Origin: Mycobacterium sp. IS-1496 | Lineage (GTDB): Bacteria > Actinomycetota > Actinomycetes > Mycobacteriales > Mycobacteriaceae | NCBI RefSeq assembly: GCF_001499995.1 | Contig: NZ_LQIU01000076.1 | Span: forward strand, 62,001 to 126,000 | Length of the DNA stretch: 64,000 nt | Direction of reading: 5' to 3' | Part shown: piece after piece, positions 10,201 to 19,100 of the stretch | How the letters are laid out: every line of letters starts with the position of its first letter | How positions within the stretch are numbered: position 1 is the stretch's first letter | Notes under the pieces: model-generated | Database searches by the model: none | What the model saw: only the letters and a program-made list of their open reading frames with translations | What the model was told of the DNA's origin: nothing | Position numbers and translations under genes: made by a program

Positions 10201-10440
10201 CGCCCCCTTGAACGCCTCGCTCATCTCCCGGCTGTCGATTTGGACCGGCGCGTCCTTGGGCAGGAACTCCGGTGGGTTCTTCTGCGACACCACGGCCAGC
10301 GGCGGGATGAGCAGGAACAACACGGCGGCGGTCGCGACCCAGGCGATGATGATGAGGACCGGATGGCGGACGATGAACCGCCCGAGGAGGGGAAGTCCCC
10401 CGTCTGCAAACGCACCACGGAGTTTGGTGCGATCGAACAT
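7252..10440 (-). CDS. MmpL-family lipid transporter (MmpL10/MmpL12-like)
   Basis: A protein of about 1062 residues with the RND/MmpL plan: one N-terminal helix, a periplasmic domain, a five-helix bundle containing GAGTDFSIFFFSRYHE, a much larger second periplasmic domain with long heptad-like helices (roughly residues 470-750), a second bundle containing GADYNLLLIAR, and a basic cytoplasmic tail. The Asp-Phe/Asp-Tyr pairs are the expected proton-relay positions. MmpL proteins export trehalose-based and other lipids across the inner membrane. The ATG at 10440 is used; a GTG three codons upstream is an alternative. It is divergent from a GT1 gene, with a dyad between them. Likely cargo is the locus glycolipid. 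Confidence 0.9.
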   Translation of the reverse strand: MFDRTKLRGAFADGGLPLLGRFIVRHPVLIIIAWVATAAVLFLLIPPLAVVSQKNPPEFLPKDAPVQIDSREMSEAFKGAEETNTSNLNVVILSNQNGLSPEDEATYKTLVERLKADEEHVISTQDFVTTPQLREVMTSKDGKAWNLPVSLVGSMGTPKGQAAYRAAGKIVKETTDGTSLQANVVGAAATLEDINAIGARDQRVIEIATVGTILTILLVVYRSIIGMLIPLLTIGLALGVSNQAVAGLGELGLGLGPQTIVLMTGMLMGAGTDFSIFFFSRYHELIREGLESDDAMVGALVTIGKVVAGSAATTAIAFLGLAFTTLGVFATVGPALSVTIAIGFLASITLLPSLIVLAGRRGWVNPRKDLTGRFWRRSGIHIVRRPVVHLAGSLAVLIVLAACASFIKFNYDDRKALPADSESNRAYQAMDDHFPISTTMQQFVVIQAPDQDLRSPRSLADMEEMAQRIAALPDIDMVRGITRPTGEMLEQAKATYQAGEVGGKLDEASTLIEDNDANLNRLSGGAHQLADVLDEVRDGVVGAVGSVRGLAGALDDMSRKYGGAKTLDEIDRTARLVTNMRDLGNAIGVDVNRMTDIYAWADPVLRSLDNSPSCDADPECVTSREDMRRIVSTRESPYLNSISDLGSQLQDTEGYQTLDETIQGLSKSLKTATSAARELGLDEPNGVQNKIREVTQGANTLADSSRQLAEGVQLLVDQTKNIGGGLDQASDFLLAMKRDAAEPNQAGFYIPPQVLTQPEFKKAANLFVSKDGHTARYLVQTALDPFGTEAMDQVDDIIAAAEGARPNTTLANADISMVGFSPVQSNLRDYYNGDIRFIIIFTLLVVFLVLAMLLRAIVAPIYLVASVVLSYVSAIGIGVLFFQFILGQELAWTVPGMAFLVLVAVGADYNLLLIARIREESRDGIRTGIIRTVGATGGVITSAGLIFAASMLSLTVSSIGTVIQLGFVIGVGLLLDTFIVRTVTVPAAAVLIGKANWWPSKPKYEERAPRGDVTDAETVPLLPRSPRARVRQRLAEITEAYRAERDGRTPKQVSEATARTDG

Positions 10441-10474
10441 GATTTTCACGCTACACGGCTCACAAGATCAAAAC

Positions 10475-10497
10475 CCCTGACGCAGTTGCGCTCAGGG
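10475..10497. promoter_or_regulatory. Inverted repeat in the mmpL / GT1 divergent promoter region
   Basis: The arms CCCTGA + CGCA and TGCG + TCAGGG pair around a central GT with one unpaired C, giving a near-perfect 10-base-pair dyad. It lies between the divergent starts of mmpL (10440) and the GT1 gene (10599), a suitable place for one regulator controlling both. No regulator gene is adjacent, so the binding protein is unknown; it could also act as an RNA hairpin in the mmpL leader. Confidence 0.4.
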
Positions 10498-10598
10498 CAC
10501 ATCGCCGGTCTCATCGCCGAGCACCCACCGAAACAATCCATGTTGTAATCGGGTGTGCACTTCTGGTCGTTACACGCGCGCGGTCGAGGCGGGCGCCG

Positions 10599-11864
10599 GT
10601 GAGATTCGTGGTGGCCGTTCACGGTACGCGTGGCGATGTCGAGCCCTGCGCCGCCGTCGGTCTCGAACTGGCCCGGCGCGGGCACGAGGTACGGACTGCG
10701 GTGCCGCCCAACCTCGTTACCTTCGTCGAGGAGTGCGGACTCGGTGTCCCGGTCCCCTACGGCGTCGATTCGCAACAGCAACTGGACGCGGACATCTTCC
10801 GGGAGTGGTACCGGTTGCGCAACCCGATGACCGTGTTGCGTGAAGCGCGCGAGTACGTCGTCGAGGGCTGGGCGGAGATGAGCCGTTCGCTCGACACGCT
10901 CGCCGACGGCGCCGACCTGATCCTCACCGGGACGACGTACCAGGAACTCGCCGCCAACGTCGCTGCGGCGCACGCGGTTCCGCTGGCGGCGCTGCACTAC
11001 TTCCCGGTGCGTCCGAGCACCAAGGTGCTGCCCGTCCCCCTGCCGTCGGCGGTGGTCGGCCCGGTGTGGGCGGTCGGTGAGTGGGCGCACTGGCGAGTGC
11101 TCAAACAGGCCGAGGACGAGCAGCGGCGCGACCTGGGACTGCCCAAGGCGGGAACCCGGGCGGTGCGGCGCATGATCGACGGCGGCGCACTGGAAATCCA
11201 GGCCTACGACCGGATCTTCTTTCCCGGTCTGGCCGAGGAGTGGGGTCCGCAGCGTCCCCTGGTGGGCGGCATCACCCTCGAGAAGAACACCGAGGCCGAC
11301 GACGACGTGGTGTCCTGGATCGCGGCCGGGACACCGCCTGTCTACTTCGGATTTGGCAGCATGCCGGTGAAGTCGCCCGCCGAGGCGGTGGCGATGATCG
11401 AAGCGGCGTGCGCCGATCTCGGCGAGCGGGCGCTGATCTGCTCGGGTGTGTGGGATGTCGACGATCTGCCGCACGCGGAGCACGTGAAGATCGTGCGCAG
11501 CGTCAACCACGCGGCGGTCTTCCCGTTGTGCCGCGCCGTGGTTCACCACGGCGGCGCAGGGACGACGGCGGCCGGTGTCCGCGCCGGCGTCCCGACGCTG
11601 GTGCTGTGGGTGGGCGCCGAACAGCCGATCTGGGGTTCGCGGGTCAAACACCTCGGTGTCGGTGACTACCAACGGTTCTCGTCCACCACACGCAAATCGC
11701 TTGGGCAGTCCCTGCGCAGGGTGCTCGGCCCGCGGTACGTCGACCGCGCGCGCGAGGTCGCCGCGGCGATGACGAAACCGGCCACGAGTGTGGGTACCGC
11801 GGCCGACCTTCTCGAAGATGCGGCGCGTCAGGGGCGCCGGCATGATCAGACCATCTCGCCGTAG
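10599..11864 (+). CDS. Glycosyltransferase family 1 (Gtf, Rv1524/Rv1526c-like)
   Basis: A 421-residue GT-B fold enzyme. The N-terminal FVVAVHGTRGDVEP is the start seen in mycobacterial glycopeptidolipid and LOS Gtf proteins, and the C-terminal VVHHGGAGTTAAG is the donor-binding motif of this GT1 subgroup. It probably adds a deoxy- or methylated sugar to a lipid-linked acceptor. The GTG at 10599 gives the expected MRFVV-like start; no strong ribosome site precedes it. It is the only rightward gene in this part of the locus, divergent from mmpL, and its 3' end overlaps the convergent acyltransferase gene by 19 bases. Confidence 0.85.
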   Translation: MRFVVAVHGTRGDVEPCAAVGLELARRGHEVRTAVPPNLVTFVEECGLGVPVPYGVDSQQQLDADIFREWYRLRNPMTVLREAREYVVEGWAEMSRSLDTLADGADLILTGTTYQELAANVAAAHAVPLAALHYFPVRPSTKVLPVPLPSAVVGPVWAVGEWAHWRVLKQAEDEQRRDLGLPKAGTRAVRRMIDGGALEIQAYDRIFFPGLAEEWGPQRPLVGGITLEKNTEADDDVVSWIAAGTPPVYFGFGSMPVKSPAEAVAMIEAACADLGERALICSGVWDVDDLPHAEHVKIVRSVNHAAVFPLCRAVVHHGGAGTTAAGVRAGVPTLVLWVGAEQPIWGSRVKHLGVGDYQRFSSTTRKSLGQSLRRVLGPRYVDRAREVAAAMTKPATSVGTAADLLEDAARQGRRHDQTISP

Positions 11865-13234
11865 AGGTCGAACTCGGCCAGCGTCAGCGTCGTGAGGTCG
11901 CGCAGATGACGCTTGGTGTTGGTCGCGCCCGGCTGGTAGGACACGATGCCGAGCGAGATCACGTCGCCCAGGCGCACACTCACCACGACCAGCTGCCCGC
12001 CGGCCCGTTCGATCTGGTCGCGGGTCAGGTTCTGGTCGACGCCGCGCAGCATGAAGTACTCGGCGTCGGTGCCGTCGGGACGCCCCACCGCGAGGTCGAT
12101 CTCGCCGAGATTGGAACACGACACCGGCAGGTCGCCGAACATGACGTCGGCGGCGCGCCTGACGGCCCGCTTCGGCACGAACGGGTTCAGCGGCAGCAGC
12201 GCGAACGTCTCGTCGGGCACGTCGCGCAGCGTCGTGATGGCGTGCCGGATCGCCGTGCGGCAGTCCGTCAGATCCGAGGTCACCCGCGCCGGGTCGACGC
12301 ACGCGTTGGTCAGCGAAACGGCGTTCGCCCTGGTGTCCTCGGGGGTGCGCTCGCTGATCGCGATCAGCAGCGATACCGCGCCGTCGTCAGGACGGTGGCG
12401 TCCGGTGCGTTCGGCCAGCCGCGCCGCGAAACCGGCCAGCAGCGAATACGTCGTGCCGTTCAGTTTCTCCGCGCACTGGTCCCAGTGGGAGGCGTCGATG
12501 AAGGCGTTGATCACCGGGATGGTCACCGGCTCGCCGCCGTCGGCGACGGTCACCGCCGGACGCGTCTCGCCGGTCTTCGTGAACTCGTGGCGCCGCCGGT
12601 AGGCCAGCCGGGCCGCCGCGGCCAGTGTCCGGCCCACCTCCGGCAGGTCGCGCGCCGTCCGGCGGACGTCGGAACGCACCGCGTCGAGCGTGGATCGCGA
12701 ACGGGCGGAGGCGTATCCGAGGTGACGGGTGCGGCCCTCGGCGGCGTCGGCGACCGAACGCAACAACCCGACTCCGTCGGTGACGCAGTGCGAGGCCGCC
12801 AGGCTGATCGCGGTCGATCCGTCGTCCATCGGCAGGATCCCGAGATGCCAGCTCGGCCCGAACTCCGGGTCGATCGGCACGGCCGAACGTTCGTCGATCC
12901 AGTCGCTGAGGTCCGCGCGCGACCGCGTGCGGGACGTCGCGGGCGGCCCAGCGGGCGCACTGACCCAGCGGTGCCTGCCGAAGGGCAGCACGGACGGCTC
13001 GATGCGTCTGCCGAGCAGGCTGTGGTCGAGGTTCGCGTGGAATCGCGCGAGCGCGTCGTGGTCGACGGGGTGCTCGTACACCCAGACCGCCTGCGCGAGC
13101 TTGCCGATGCCGGTCGCCCGCGTCTGCAGGTACGCCGCCTGGTCGATGTAGGCGAGCCGGTCGTCATGCGCCTGGGTGGCAAGGGATTCGGGTTGCCCAA
13201 CCGTCGCCCGGGTGGGCCGCGTCTGGATCGCCAT
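11846..13234 (-). CDS. Acyltransferase-like protein, condensation/WES superfamily (tandem copy 2)
   Basis: A 462-residue protein with the HxxxDG acyltransferase motif intact (His149, Asp153, Gly154 in SHCVTDG). It shares many blocks with the gene just upstream: PFGRHRWVS, LSDWIDER, DGSTAISL, LLPL-PF-PKRAV, DLPVSCSNLG and YQPGATNTK. The two are tandem paralogues. The fold is that of CoA-dependent acyltransferases, condensation domains and wax-ester synthases, so acylation of a glycolipid is the likely role; M. tuberculosis papA4 occupies a similar position beside pks5. The ATG at 13234, nine bases after a GAGGGG site, was chosen over a GTG two codons earlier. Confidence 0.75.
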   Translation of the reverse strand: MAIQTRPTRATVGQPESLATQAHDDRLAYIDQAAYLQTRATGIGKLAQAVWVYEHPVDHDALARFHANLDHSLLGRRIEPSVLPFGRHRWVSAPAGPPATSRTRSRADLSDWIDERSAVPIDPEFGPSWHLGILPMDDGSTAISLAASHCVTDGVGLLRSVADAAEGRTRHLGYASARSRSTLDAVRSDVRRTARDLPEVGRTLAAAARLAYRRRHEFTKTGETRPAVTVADGGEPVTIPVINAFIDASHWDQCAEKLNGTTYSLLAGFAARLAERTGRHRPDDGAVSLLIAISERTPEDTRANAVSLTNACVDPARVTSDLTDCRTAIRHAITTLRDVPDETFALLPLNPFVPKRAVRRAADVMFGDLPVSCSNLGEIDLAVGRPDGTDAEYFMLRGVDQNLTRDQIERAGGQLVVVSVRLGDVISLGIVSYQPGATNTKRHLRDLTTLTLAEFDLYGEMV

Positions 13235-13247
13235 GGCCACCAGCCCC

Positions 13248-14645
13248 TCAGATGACCGCGGCGGTCAGACCGAAGTCCGCCAGCGCCGCGGTCGTCAGTT
13301 CGCGTAGACGGGGTTTCGTGTTCGTTGCGCCAGGCTGGTACCCGATGACCGCGATCGACATCTTGTCGCCGACCCGGGCGCCGATCACGGTGAGCAGACC
13401 ACGGCGTTGCTCGAGCACCGAGCGCGGGATGAAGCGGTCCACCCCGCGCAGGATCACGTATTCGGCGTCGGAGCCGTCGATGCGGCCGATGTCGGGCGGG
13501 AGGTCGCCCAGGTTCGAACACGAGACCGGCAGGTCGGAGAACCCGAAAGCCACGTCGGCCGTGGACTTCACGGCGCGCTTGGGGATGAACGGGGTCAGCG
13601 GGAGAAGCGCCAGCGTCTCGTCGGGTTCGTCGCGCATCGTCTTGAGCGCCTGTTTGATCGTCGCCCGCGCGGCGGAGAGGTCACCGGTGATCCCGCGCGG
13701 GTCGATCCTGGCGTTGGCCAGCTTCACCGCGTTCGCGCGGGTGTCCTCGAGAGAGCGGTCGTTGATCGGGATGATGAACGGCACGCAGCCGTCACCGGGT
13801 TGATGACGACCGATCCGCTCCGAGAGCGTCGCGGCGAACCCGGCGAGCAGCGAGTAGCTGTTGCCGCCCAGCGCGGCGGCCCGCGCATCCCATTCGTCGC
13901 CGTCGACGAACAGCGAGACCGCCGGGACCACAACGTGTTCGTCGCGGCCGACGAGCGCGGTCGCCTTGTCCGACCGGGCGAAGTCCTTGCGCCTGCGGTA
14001 GGCGAGCTTGGCCGCGGCGACCAGCGTCCGCCCGATCTCCGGGGCGTCTCGCAACGTCTGCCGGGCGTCGGCGGCGATGCCGCGCATCCGGGTGCGCGCA
14101 CCGGGCATCGGGTATCCGAAGTCCGGGGTGTTGCCGGTGACGGCGTTGAAGACCGTCAGCAGCGCACCGCCCCCGTCGCCGATGCAGTGCGACCCCACGA
14201 GGCTGATGGCGGTGGACCCGTCTGTCATCGGGAGCACGCCCATGTGCCAGGCCGGACCCCACTCCGGATCGACCGGCAACTGTGCGCGCTCGTCGATCCA
14301 GTCGCTCAGTTCCGCACGGGGACGGGGCGTCTGCTCGATGTGCATGCTCGACGGCGGGCCGAGCGAGGAGACCCAGCGGTGCCGACCGAACGGCAGCGGC
14401 GACGGTTCGATGCGCCGTCCCGCCAACCCGTAGCCGAAGTTGCGGTGGAACCGGCGCAGACCGTCGAAGTCGACGGCGTGCTCGTAGACCCACACGCACT
14501 GCATGACAGCGGCCTGTCCCGTCGCCCGCAGACCGAGGAACAGCGCTTGGTCGAGATACGAGAGCCGCTCGTCGGGCCGCTCGTCGAGTTTGGCCGCGAG
14601 ACCGCGAAAAGGCCTGCGCACCGGCCTGATCTGCGTCGACAACAT
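13248..14645 (-). CDS. Acyltransferase-like protein, condensation/WES superfamily (tandem copy 1)
   Basis: A 465-residue paralogue of the following gene, with catalytic motif SHCIGDG (His153, Asp157, Gly158). The ATG at 14645 shares its A with the stop of the PapA3-like gene (TGATG) and has GGAGG just upstream, so it is translationally coupled to it. An open extension further upstream lies within the PapA3-like gene and was dropped. Keeping two intact paralogues in the same operon suggests two acylation steps or two acceptor positions on one glycolipid. It could instead act as a transacylase releasing the polyketide chain from Pks5. Exact substrates are unknown. Confidence 0.78.
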   Translation of the reverse strand: MLSTQIRPVRRPFRGLAAKLDERPDERLSYLDQALFLGLRATGQAAVMQCVWVYEHAVDFDGLRRFHRNFGYGLAGRRIEPSPLPFGRHRWVSSLGPPSSMHIEQTPRPRAELSDWIDERAQLPVDPEWGPAWHMGVLPMTDGSTAISLVGSHCIGDGGGALLTVFNAVTGNTPDFGYPMPGARTRMRGIAADARQTLRDAPEIGRTLVAAAKLAYRRRKDFARSDKATALVGRDEHVVVPAVSLFVDGDEWDARAAALGGNSYSLLAGFAATLSERIGRHQPGDGCVPFIIPINDRSLEDTRANAVKLANARIDPRGITGDLSAARATIKQALKTMRDEPDETLALLPLTPFIPKRAVKSTADVAFGFSDLPVSCSNLGDLPPDIGRIDGSDAEYVILRGVDRFIPRSVLEQRRGLLTVIGARVGDKMSIAVIGYQPGATNTKPRLRELTTAALADFGLTAAVI

Positions 14646-16111
14646 CAACCTCCGACTACGGGAACCAATTCGTCGCGACGCCGCACGGCGGCGGCGTGCC
14701 GACCGGCCAGTGGTCCGGCCGCGCCACCGTCCGCCACGCGCAGGTACCACGACATCATCACCTGCAGATACCGGTTGATCGACTCCCTGGCGGTCGGATT
14801 GTCCGGGAACGCAACGGTCACAGTCGTTTCCCGCTCGGTGCGGTTGACCCACATACCGACCTGGAAGGCCGCGCGCGCGTCGCTGTAGACCTTGCCGTTC
14901 ATCCCTTCCCACTGGGCGATGACGCTCGGCGACAGCGGCGGCAGCCCGGCGTCGAGATAGGACACCATCGGCACGCCAGGATCGGCGGGCCGCACACCCA
15001 CCGACTCGGCGAGTTCGAGCACCCGCTCGAACGGCACATGCGCGAGATCGAGCCCGGAGTCGAAGGACTTCTGCGCCGACCGGGCGGTGTCCCCGAAGCT
15101 GTTGCGGTCCACCGACACCGTGACCGGCACCAGACCGGTGAACCAGCCCGTGGTCATGAACTCGGCCGGAGTACGCCTGGTGGTCGTGGGCGTGATGATG
15201 TGGTAGTCGCTGTTGCCGGTGAACTCGTGATCGGTCAGTGCGGCGCAGGCGAACACGCCACCGATGAACCGCGCGTCGGCGGCGTTGCAGGCCGCCTCGA
15301 ACCGCTCGCCCTGCTGCTTGTCGAGCAGTCGGACGGTGAGCAGTTCTCCGGAGCAGGGTTCGGCCGGATCGCCGAGCGGGAGCGGGAAGTGCGGCAGTGT
15401 GCCACCGTTGTTCTGGGCGAACCGCACCCAGTCCTGCACCTCGGGCGACCCGAGGGTGAGCGAATCGGTGTACTCGCGCTGACGGAGGCAGTAGTCGTCG
15501 TAGCTGCCGGCATCGGGCAGCTTCAGCGGCGCCCCGCCGCCGACGAGCGTGGCGTACATCATGTGGATCTCGACGAGCACCAGTCCCATGAACATCGCGT
15601 CGGTGTGCACGTGGTCGACGCTGATGTAGAACGTGAAGTGGTCCGCACGCTGAATGATGCCGAAGTGGAAGCAGTTCCACTGCAACGGATCCGGGGTGGA
15701 CAGCACGTGCCGGCGCCACTGGTCGGCGGTCACCTCGCCGTGCTGGGTGGGCACGAACTTGATGTCACGCGGATTGCCGATCGTGCGCCGTACGACCTCG
15801 TCGGCATCGGTGATCTCGAACCGGCTGTGGTACGTGTCGTGCCTGCGGATGTAGGCGTTGATGACATGGGTCATCGCGCGCAGGTCGCACTGACCGGGCA
15901 TGTCCCAGGCCGGGATGTTCAGGCGGGCCATGTCGGTGCCCTGCGACAGGTGCTTCCGGTAACCCCGGATGTGTTGCTCCTGTTGATAACTGACCGGCAC
16001 CGGGCTGATCGGCGCGTCCTGCATCTTGGCCAGCGACGTCGCCGACGGATTCCAGGAGACGAGCGTACCCGGGGCGCCGATCCAGTCATGGATCGCTTTG
16101 ATGGCAACCAT
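14645..16111 (-). CDS. PapA3-like polyketide-associated acyltransferase
   Basis: A 488-residue condensation-fold protein resembling PapA1/A2/A3 enzymes, which esterify trehalose-type glycolipids with polyketide or fatty acyl groups. The catalytic region reads VDHVHTDAM: His167 and Asp171 are in the HxxxD spacing, but the first His of the canonical HHxxxDG is Asp and the Gly is Ala. Downstream landmarks include a Thr-Thr-Gly-Trp-Phe-Thr-Gly segment. The ATG at 16111 has a GGGAGG site four bases away. It follows pks5 by 61 bases and overlaps the next acyltransferase, so the order pks5 - papA3 - two acyltransferases looks like one operon. Confidence 0.82.
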   Translation of the reverse strand: MVAIKAIHDWIGAPGTLVSWNPSATSLAKMQDAPISPVPVSYQQEQHIRGYRKHLSQGTDMARLNIPAWDMPGQCDLRAMTHVINAYIRRHDTYHSRFEITDADEVVRRTIGNPRDIKFVPTQHGEVTADQWRRHVLSTPDPLQWNCFHFGIIQRADHFTFYISVDHVHTDAMFMGLVLVEIHMMYATLVGGGAPLKLPDAGSYDDYCLRQREYTDSLTLGSPEVQDWVRFAQNNGGTLPHFPLPLGDPAEPCSGELLTVRLLDKQQGERFEAACNAADARFIGGVFACAALTDHEFTGNSDYHIITPTTTRRTPAEFMTTGWFTGLVPVTVSVDRNSFGDTARSAQKSFDSGLDLAHVPFERVLELAESVGVRPADPGVPMVSYLDAGLPPLSPSVIAQWEGMNGKVYSDARAAFQVGMWVNRTERETTVTVAFPDNPTARESINRYLQVMMSWYLRVADGGAAGPLAGRHAAAVRRRDELVPVVGG

Positions 16112-16172
16112 CAGACCTCCCGTGCTTCGTGTGTGTTCCCGGGCGACTTCGTCGACGCCATGTGAGCCGCCC

Positions 16173-19100
16173 TCACGACGAACTCGATGTGGCCGCATCA
16201 CCGGCGAGCGTGTCGGCGAGGCGCTGAGCCAGCGCCCGGACCGTGGTGATGTCGGTCGATCCGATGCGGATACCTGTCTCGTTCTCGATGCGCGTACGCA
16301 CTTCCAACGTGCCGAGCGAGTCCAAGCCGTATTCGGACAGCGGCCGGTCCGAGTCGACCGACCGGCGCAGGATCAGCCCGATCTGGTCGGCGACCAGTTT
16401 GCGCAGCCGACCCGGCCACTCCTCCTGCGGCAGCTCGTAGAGCTCGGTGAGGAACGCGCTGGTGCCTGCGTTGCCCTGGCCGATCGACGCGAACGCCTCG
16501 GCGAACTTGCTGGTCTGCGCGAACGCCGTCAGCCACGGGGCACCGGCGACCGGCGCGTACCCGCTGTAACCACGGTTGTGGCGCAGCAGCGCGTCGAAGG
16601 CGTCGGCACCGTCGTCGGGCAGGATCGCCATCGCGGTGTCCTCGGCCATCCCCTGGCCCTTGCCGATCTCGGCCCAGGCACCCCAGGCGATCGCCGAGGC
16701 GGGCAGTCCCTGCGCGCGGCGCCAGTGCGTGAACGCATCGAGCCAGCTGTTGGCCGCGGCGTAGGCGCCCTGTCCGGGCGACCCGACCATCGCGGCGGCC
16801 GACGAGAACGAGCAGAACCAGTCCAGACGGTCGCCCTGCCCCGAATCCTGCAGCGCCGTGTGCAGATTCCAGGCGCCGTACACCTTCGGCGCCCAGTCGC
16901 GGTCGATCAACTCGTCGGTGATGTTGGGCAGGGTCGCGTCCTCGACGACGGCGGCGGCGTGCAGCACGCCGCGCACCGGCAGGCCGGTGGCGTTCGCCGC
17001 GGCGGTCACGCGGCCGGCGGTGGCCGGATCGGCGATGTCGCCCAGCGTCACCTCGACCTCCGTGCCGCCGGCGCGGATGCGGTCGATCACAGCCGCCGCT
17101 TCCGCTCCCGGCGCCGAGCGGCCGTTGAGCACGATCCGGCCGCACCCCGCCGCAGCCATCTTCTCGGCCAGGAACAGGCCGAGCCCGCCCATGCCGCCGG
17201 TGACGACGTACGCGCCGTCGCCGCGGAATGCCTCGGCGTTCTCCGGCGGCACCACGGCGGTGCTCTGCCCGGTGTGCGGGACGTCGAGCACGAGCTTGCC
17301 GGTGTGGCCGGCCGCACCCATCACGCGGATCGCGGTCGCACCGTCGGCCAGCGGGTAGTGCGTGGTCTCCGGCAGCGGCAGCACACCGTCGGCGATCTGC
17401 TGGTAGACCGTCTCCAGCAGGCGGCGCAGGATGTCCGGGTTGGTCAGCGTCAGCAGCGCCAGGTCCACCGCGTAGAAGGCCAGGTTGCGCCGGAACGGGA
17501 ACAGGCCCATCTTGCTGTCGCCGTAGATGTCGCGCTTGCCGATCTCGACGAAGCGGCCACCGAAGGACAGCAGTTCCAGGCCCGCGCGCTGCGCGGCGCC
17601 CGGCAGCGAGTTCAGCACGATGTCCACGCCGTAGCCGGCCGTATCCTCTCGGATCTCGTCGGCGAAGGCGGTGCTGCGGGAGTCGTAGATATGCTCGATC
17701 CCCATGTCCCGCAGCATCTTCCGTCGCTCCGGGCTACCGGCGGTGGCGTAGATCTCCGCACCCGCGGCCTTGGCGATCGCGACCGCGGCCTGTCCGACAC
17801 CGCCGGTCGCGGAATGGATGAGCACCTTGTCGCGGGCGCCGATGCGGGCCAAGTCGTGCAGGCCGTACCAGGCGGTGGCGTGCGCGCTGGGCACCGCGGC
17901 CGCCCGGTCCTCGGGAACGCCGGCGGGCAGCTTGACCGCGAGGTTGGCGTCACAGGTGACGAACGTGGCCCAGGCGCCGTTGGCCGAGATTCCCGCGACC
18001 CGGTCGCCCACCTGGTGTTCGGTGACACCGGGTCCGACGCCGGTGACCACACCGGCGAAATCGGCGCCCAGCTTCGGCAGCCGACCCTCGAAGCTCGGGT
18101 AGCGGCCATAGGCGACGAGCACGTCGGCGAAGTTGAGGTTCGACGCCGTCACCGAGACCTCGATCTCACCCGGACCCGGCGGGACCCGGTCGAACGCGGC
18201 CAGTTCCAGCGACTCCAGGTCGCCGGGGGTGCGGATCTGCAGACGCACGCCGTCGGTTTCGTGGTTCACCACGGTGGTGCGGCGCTCCTCGGGGCGCAGC
18301 GGGCTCAGCGCCAGCCGGGCGACGTGGAATTCGCCACCGCGCCAAGCGGTTTCGTCTTCCTCCGAACCGGAGAGCAGCTGCGCGGCGACCGCGGCGGCAT
18401 CGGTGGCGTCGTCGAGGTCGACCTGCGTCGGGCGCAGCGCCGGATGCTCCATCGCCAGCACCCGCAGCAGCCCGCGCAGGCCCGCCTGTCCGAGGTTGGC
18501 GACGTCGTCGGCGAGCACGGTCTGCGCGTTGTGGGTCAGCACGAACAGCCGCGGCGGCTCGCCGGGGATCTCGGGCAGTTCCCGCGCGATGCGGACCAGA
18601 TGGCGGACGTGCTCGGCCCCCTCGGCCGGTGCGTCGTCACCCGAGGCCGCGGGCGCGGTCACCACGACCACACCGCTGTGGTGGTCGGCGGTGAGCCGGT
18701 CGCGCACCTGTGCGGCGACCGCGGCCTGATCGGCGTCGGCGGGCCACACCGTCGTGGTGACCGTGGCGTCGGCACCGCCGAGCGCGTCGGACAACCGGGC
18801 GGCCTGCGGCTGCGCGTCGGCCGAGGTGGCGATCAGCAGCCAGCGCCCCGCGTCCACGAGGTCGGCCTCCGGCCGGTCCTGGGTACGCCAGTCGATGGTC
18901 AGCAGCCGCTCGTTGAGCAGCCGCTCCCGCTGTCCGCCCGCGGTGGCGCCGCTGCCGAGGCGGAGACCCTCCACGGTGAGCAGGACCGCACCCTCCTCGT
19001 CGAGCACCTCGATATCGGCCTCGACCGCGGCGGCGCTGACGTTGGTGACCGTGACGTAGCAGTAGTGCGCATTGCGCATGGAGGCGTGCGCACTGAGCCG

